From NCBI RefSeq assembly GCF_001006485.1, contig NZ_JUET01000054.1, positions 1-64,000 on the forward strand: a stretch of DNA of 64,000 bases, read 5' to 3'. A program made the translations under genes and the position numbers. Under the pieces are notes generated by a model. The model was not told the DNA's origin and did no database searches. It saw only the letters and a list, made by a program, of their open reading frames with translations. Of this stretch, positions 62,137 through 64,000 are shown piece after piece (the first letter of the stretch is position 1; each line of letters begins with the position of its first letter). The DNA comes from Tannerella forsythia. Lineage in GTDB: Bacteria; Bacteroidota; Bacteroidia; Bacteroidales; Tannerellaceae.

Positions 62137-63491
62137 TATAAATTCTCTGTTGTGAGATGTGATTGATGACCTATCTCCCCGTGAATTCGGACGGCAAAGA
62201 GCAGCGTCATCAAGGTTGCAAAGACATCGGCGACAGGCTGGGCATAGAGTACTCCGTTCAATCCCCAATACGATGGAAGCAGCAATATGGTGGGGATAAA
62301 AAAGAGTCCTTGCCGTCCGATATTAAGCAGAAGGCTCTGCCTCGCCCTTCCGATTGCCATATATAGTGTGGAATACACAAATTGAAAACCGAATGTGAAG
62401 AACATGATGGTATTGGCTCTAAGCGCAATTCTTACTATTTCTTGCATTGTTTCGTCTTTGCCGAAACAGCTGATAACAGGAGAGGTAAATGCCATTATGA
62501 GTATGCTCCAAAGCACACAAAACGAGGTTGTGAGTATCAGGGAATAGTGCACCGCTTCCTTTAATCGTTGGAAATTGCCCGCTCCGTAGTTATAGCCTGC
62601 CATCGGTTGCAGTCCTTTGACAAACCCGAAGACCACGTTTGTTCCCAATGTGACGATTTTCAGGACGATACCTATAGCCGCGACAGCCTCTACACCATAT
62701 TTCACGGCTGCTCTCTGCAACAGACTGATAGAAAGAGTTTGGAGCAATTGCAGAAAGAGCATCGAGATGCCTATCTTGATAATGTCTGCATACATCCTTA
62801 TCGTGGGAGCGAACAGGATAAACGATACTTTCACCTCTGCTTTCGAGAGGAAGAAGCGAATATAAATGATTGTTGTGATAATTCTTGAAAGAATGGTTGC
62901 CCATGCTGCACCTTCCACGCCCCAATTAAAAGTGTAGATAAACAAAGGGTCTAATGCGACATTGACGATAGAGCCGATGATCATTGCCGACGCAGATGTT
63001 TTCGACACACCCTGCGAAATGATGATATTGGACATTGGCACATTCAACGCCCCTATGACACAACTGATGATGAAAAGTCTTCCGTATGCTTCTGCCAAGT
63101 GCATCATTCCCTCGTTTGCTCCCATAAACAACAGGATGTCCGGCAGGAACGCATTGCATACAAGGGCAACGAAAATAGCCAATATCAAAGAAGTAATCAC
63201 CGAGACGGAAGCGACCTGACCTGCCTTGACAACCTGCTTCGCCCCCAACAAGCGGGATATGTACACTCCGCCTCCGACACCGAACATCAGCCCTATCCCG
63301 AGAAACAACAGCGACAGAGGGAAAACGACCGATACTGCGGCAACGGGAAGAGTTCCCAGACGTGCAACCCAGAAAGTGTCCACCACATTGTATATCGCCA
63401 TAATCAGCATTGCGATGACAATAGGTATCCCCAACTTTGTCAGGGCTTTAATCATATTTCCTTCTTGCAGAATATTCGCAGCGTTGTTCAT
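62136..63491 (-). CDS. MATE family efflux transporter
   Basis: A 451-residue protein with 12 hydrophobic helices. MATE landmarks are the N-terminal LGIPIVIAMLIMAIYNVVDTFWVARLG, GVGGGVYISRLLGAKQ and NYGAGNFQRLKEA. These antiporters expel cationic drugs and metabolites with Na+ or H+. It has a strong promoter (63532-63562) and lies opposite-end to a co-oriented AraC-type regulator gene, a common arrangement for cargo of Bacteroides mobile elements. It overlaps the RteC-like start by 1 nt. Confidence 0.92.
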   Translation of the reverse strand: MNNAANILQEGNMIKALTKLGIPIVIAMLIMAIYNVVDTFWVARLGTLPVAAVSVVFPLSLLFLGIGLMFGVGGGVYISRLLGAKQVVKAGQVASVSVITSLILAIFVALVCNAFLPDILLFMGANEGMMHLAEAYGRLFIISCVIGALNVPMSNIIISQGVSKTSASAMIIGSIVNVALDPLFIYTFNWGVEGAAWATILSRIITTIIYIRFFLSKAEVKVSFILFAPTIRMYADIIKIGISMLFLQLLQTLSISLLQRAAVKYGVEAVAAIGIVLKIVTLGTNVVFGFVKGLQPMAGYNYGAGNFQRLKEAVHYSLILTTSFCVLWSILIMAFTSPVISCFGKDETMQEIVRIALRANTIMFFTFGFQFVYSTLYMAIGRARQSLLLNIGRQGLFFIPTILLLPSYWGLNGVLYAQPVADVFATLMTLLFAVRIHGEIGHQSHLTTENL

Positions 63492-63531
63492 CCTTGTAAT
63501 CCGTATCTTTTTAAGTAAATAAAGTTCGCTG

Positions 63532-63562
63532 CAAAGGTACAGAGGGATACAGGCTGTCGCAA
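63532..63562 (-). promoter_or_regulatory. Promoter of the MATE gene
   Basis: On the minus strand TTG (63560-63562), a 20-nt spacer and TACCTTTG (63532-63539), 40 nt before the ATG at 63491. Confidence 0.72.
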
Positions 63563-63587
63563 TAGATGGACAACGGCAATGATAGCA

Positions 63588-64000
63588 CTATTCGTGGTAA
63601 GTCCTTCTGAAGAGCGTGGGAGAAACGCCTACAACCTTGGCAAACAGTCGTGTGAAGTAGGAGTAATCGTCAAAGCCCAGACTATGCGCAATCTCCTTGA
63701 CGGAGGCTGTCGTATAGACCAACTTCCGCTTTGCCTGCAAAATAATCTCATCTTGGATATGGCGGCTCACGCTTGTCCCCAGAACGGCATTTACCGCTTC
63801 ATTCAGATAGGCAACGGTAATGTTCAGCCGTCCGGCATAGAATGATGGCGAACGGTTAATTCGAATATTGTTTTCCAGCAAATCCCGAAATTCCCATACA
63901 ATCTCCTTGTGTCGACTCACAGTTCCCTGCAATTCGGATTGAACCTTTATCGCATTTGCAACGTTCTCCACGACCAATCCCACAATGACGGTGGTCAGTC
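63588..64000 (-). CDS. AraC-family transcriptional regulator, 5' end outside the window
   Basis: The visible 137 codons are open to the window edge and contain the C-terminal AraC/XylS DNA-binding domain: a first helix-turn-helix region (FYAGRLNITVAYLNEAVNAVLGTSVSRHI) and the signature SVKEIAHSLGFDDYSYFTRLFAKVVGVSPTLFR. The N-terminal sensing domain lies beyond position 64000. It probably regulates the MATE exporter 97 nt downstream. Confidence 0.9.
   Translation of the reverse strand, partial: LTTVIVGLVVENVANAIKVQSELQGTVSRHKEIVWEFRDLLENNIRINRSPSFYAGRLNITVAYLNEAVNAVLGTSVSRHIQDEIILQAKRKLVYTTASVKEIAHSLGFDDYSYFTRLFAKVVGVSPTLFRRTYHE

Overview
The window is a Bacteroidetes chromosome segment, probably Bacteroidales and plausibly Tannerella/Porphyromonas-like. 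The evidence is a SusC/SusD pair, Bacteroidetes-type promoters (TTTG about 20 nt upstream of TAnnTTTG), a gingipain-fold type IX secretion sortase (PorU), and a secreted protease with a C-terminal sorting domain. Genus is inferred from gene content only.

Layout. Positions 1-106 are the 3' part of a 5S rRNA. A SusD/SusC pair follows (381-5258, minus), then yaaA and a small YtxH-like protein. At 6947-10170 (minus) an SDR oxidoreductase, a 2-keto-3-deoxygluconate-type kinase and a LarA-like nickel racemase form a hexuronate-type cluster. Glycogen phosphorylase (glgP) and a GT3 glycogen synthase flank a secreted hypothetical (10924-16312). A plus-strand run (16465-19274) encodes a small protein, a PlsC-like acyltransferase, a nitrilase-family amidase and a double Rid-domain protein. 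A GH2 glycosidase and a tricorn-type protease follow (19287-24495, minus). Next come a repeat element and two damaged genes: a membrane protein that lacks its start, and a lipoprotein whose signal peptide is out of frame. From 36031 down to 27069 (minus) lie rpmH, a PASTA protein, an RluD-type pseudouridine synthase, ddl, an acyltransferase, rex, a FAH-family protein and porU. A lysyl-endopeptidase-like T9SS substrate (36247-39093, plus) ends against a vitamin B12 uptake operon (btuB-btuG-btuF, minus) led by a cobalamin riboswitch. tRNA-Asp(GTC) lies at 43820-43893.

Downstream of the tRNA the character changes. There is a tyrosine integrase missing its catalytic C-terminus, then a long, visibly AT-richer, single-strand operon (about 59276 down to 45866), then relics of a CTnDOT-like conjugative element (DUF3408 protein, an oriT-like region with inverted repeats, a MobA-like protein with no relaxase after it, and a frameshifted RteC-like regulator). 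A MATE exporter and a truncated AraC regulator end the window.

The most interesting item is that operon. Reading with transcription it encodes a DUF4143 ATPase, a DUF4007 protein, a 1049-residue P-loop ATPase, a DndC-like PP-loop sulfurtransferase, a GIY-YIG nuclease, a DGQHR (DndB-like) protein, a PLD-fold plus SF2 helicase protein, a 77-residue protein, a DndD/Rad50-like zinc-hook ATPase and a 191-residue unknown. The last nine genes overlap or are at most 6 nt apart. The set resembles DNA phosphorothioation (Dnd) machinery, but lacks a recognisable desulfurase, DndE or DndFGH, and adds a GIY-YIG nuclease. I read it as a candidate Dnd-like modification/restriction or anti-phage system of unusual composition. 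That function is inference, not demonstrated.
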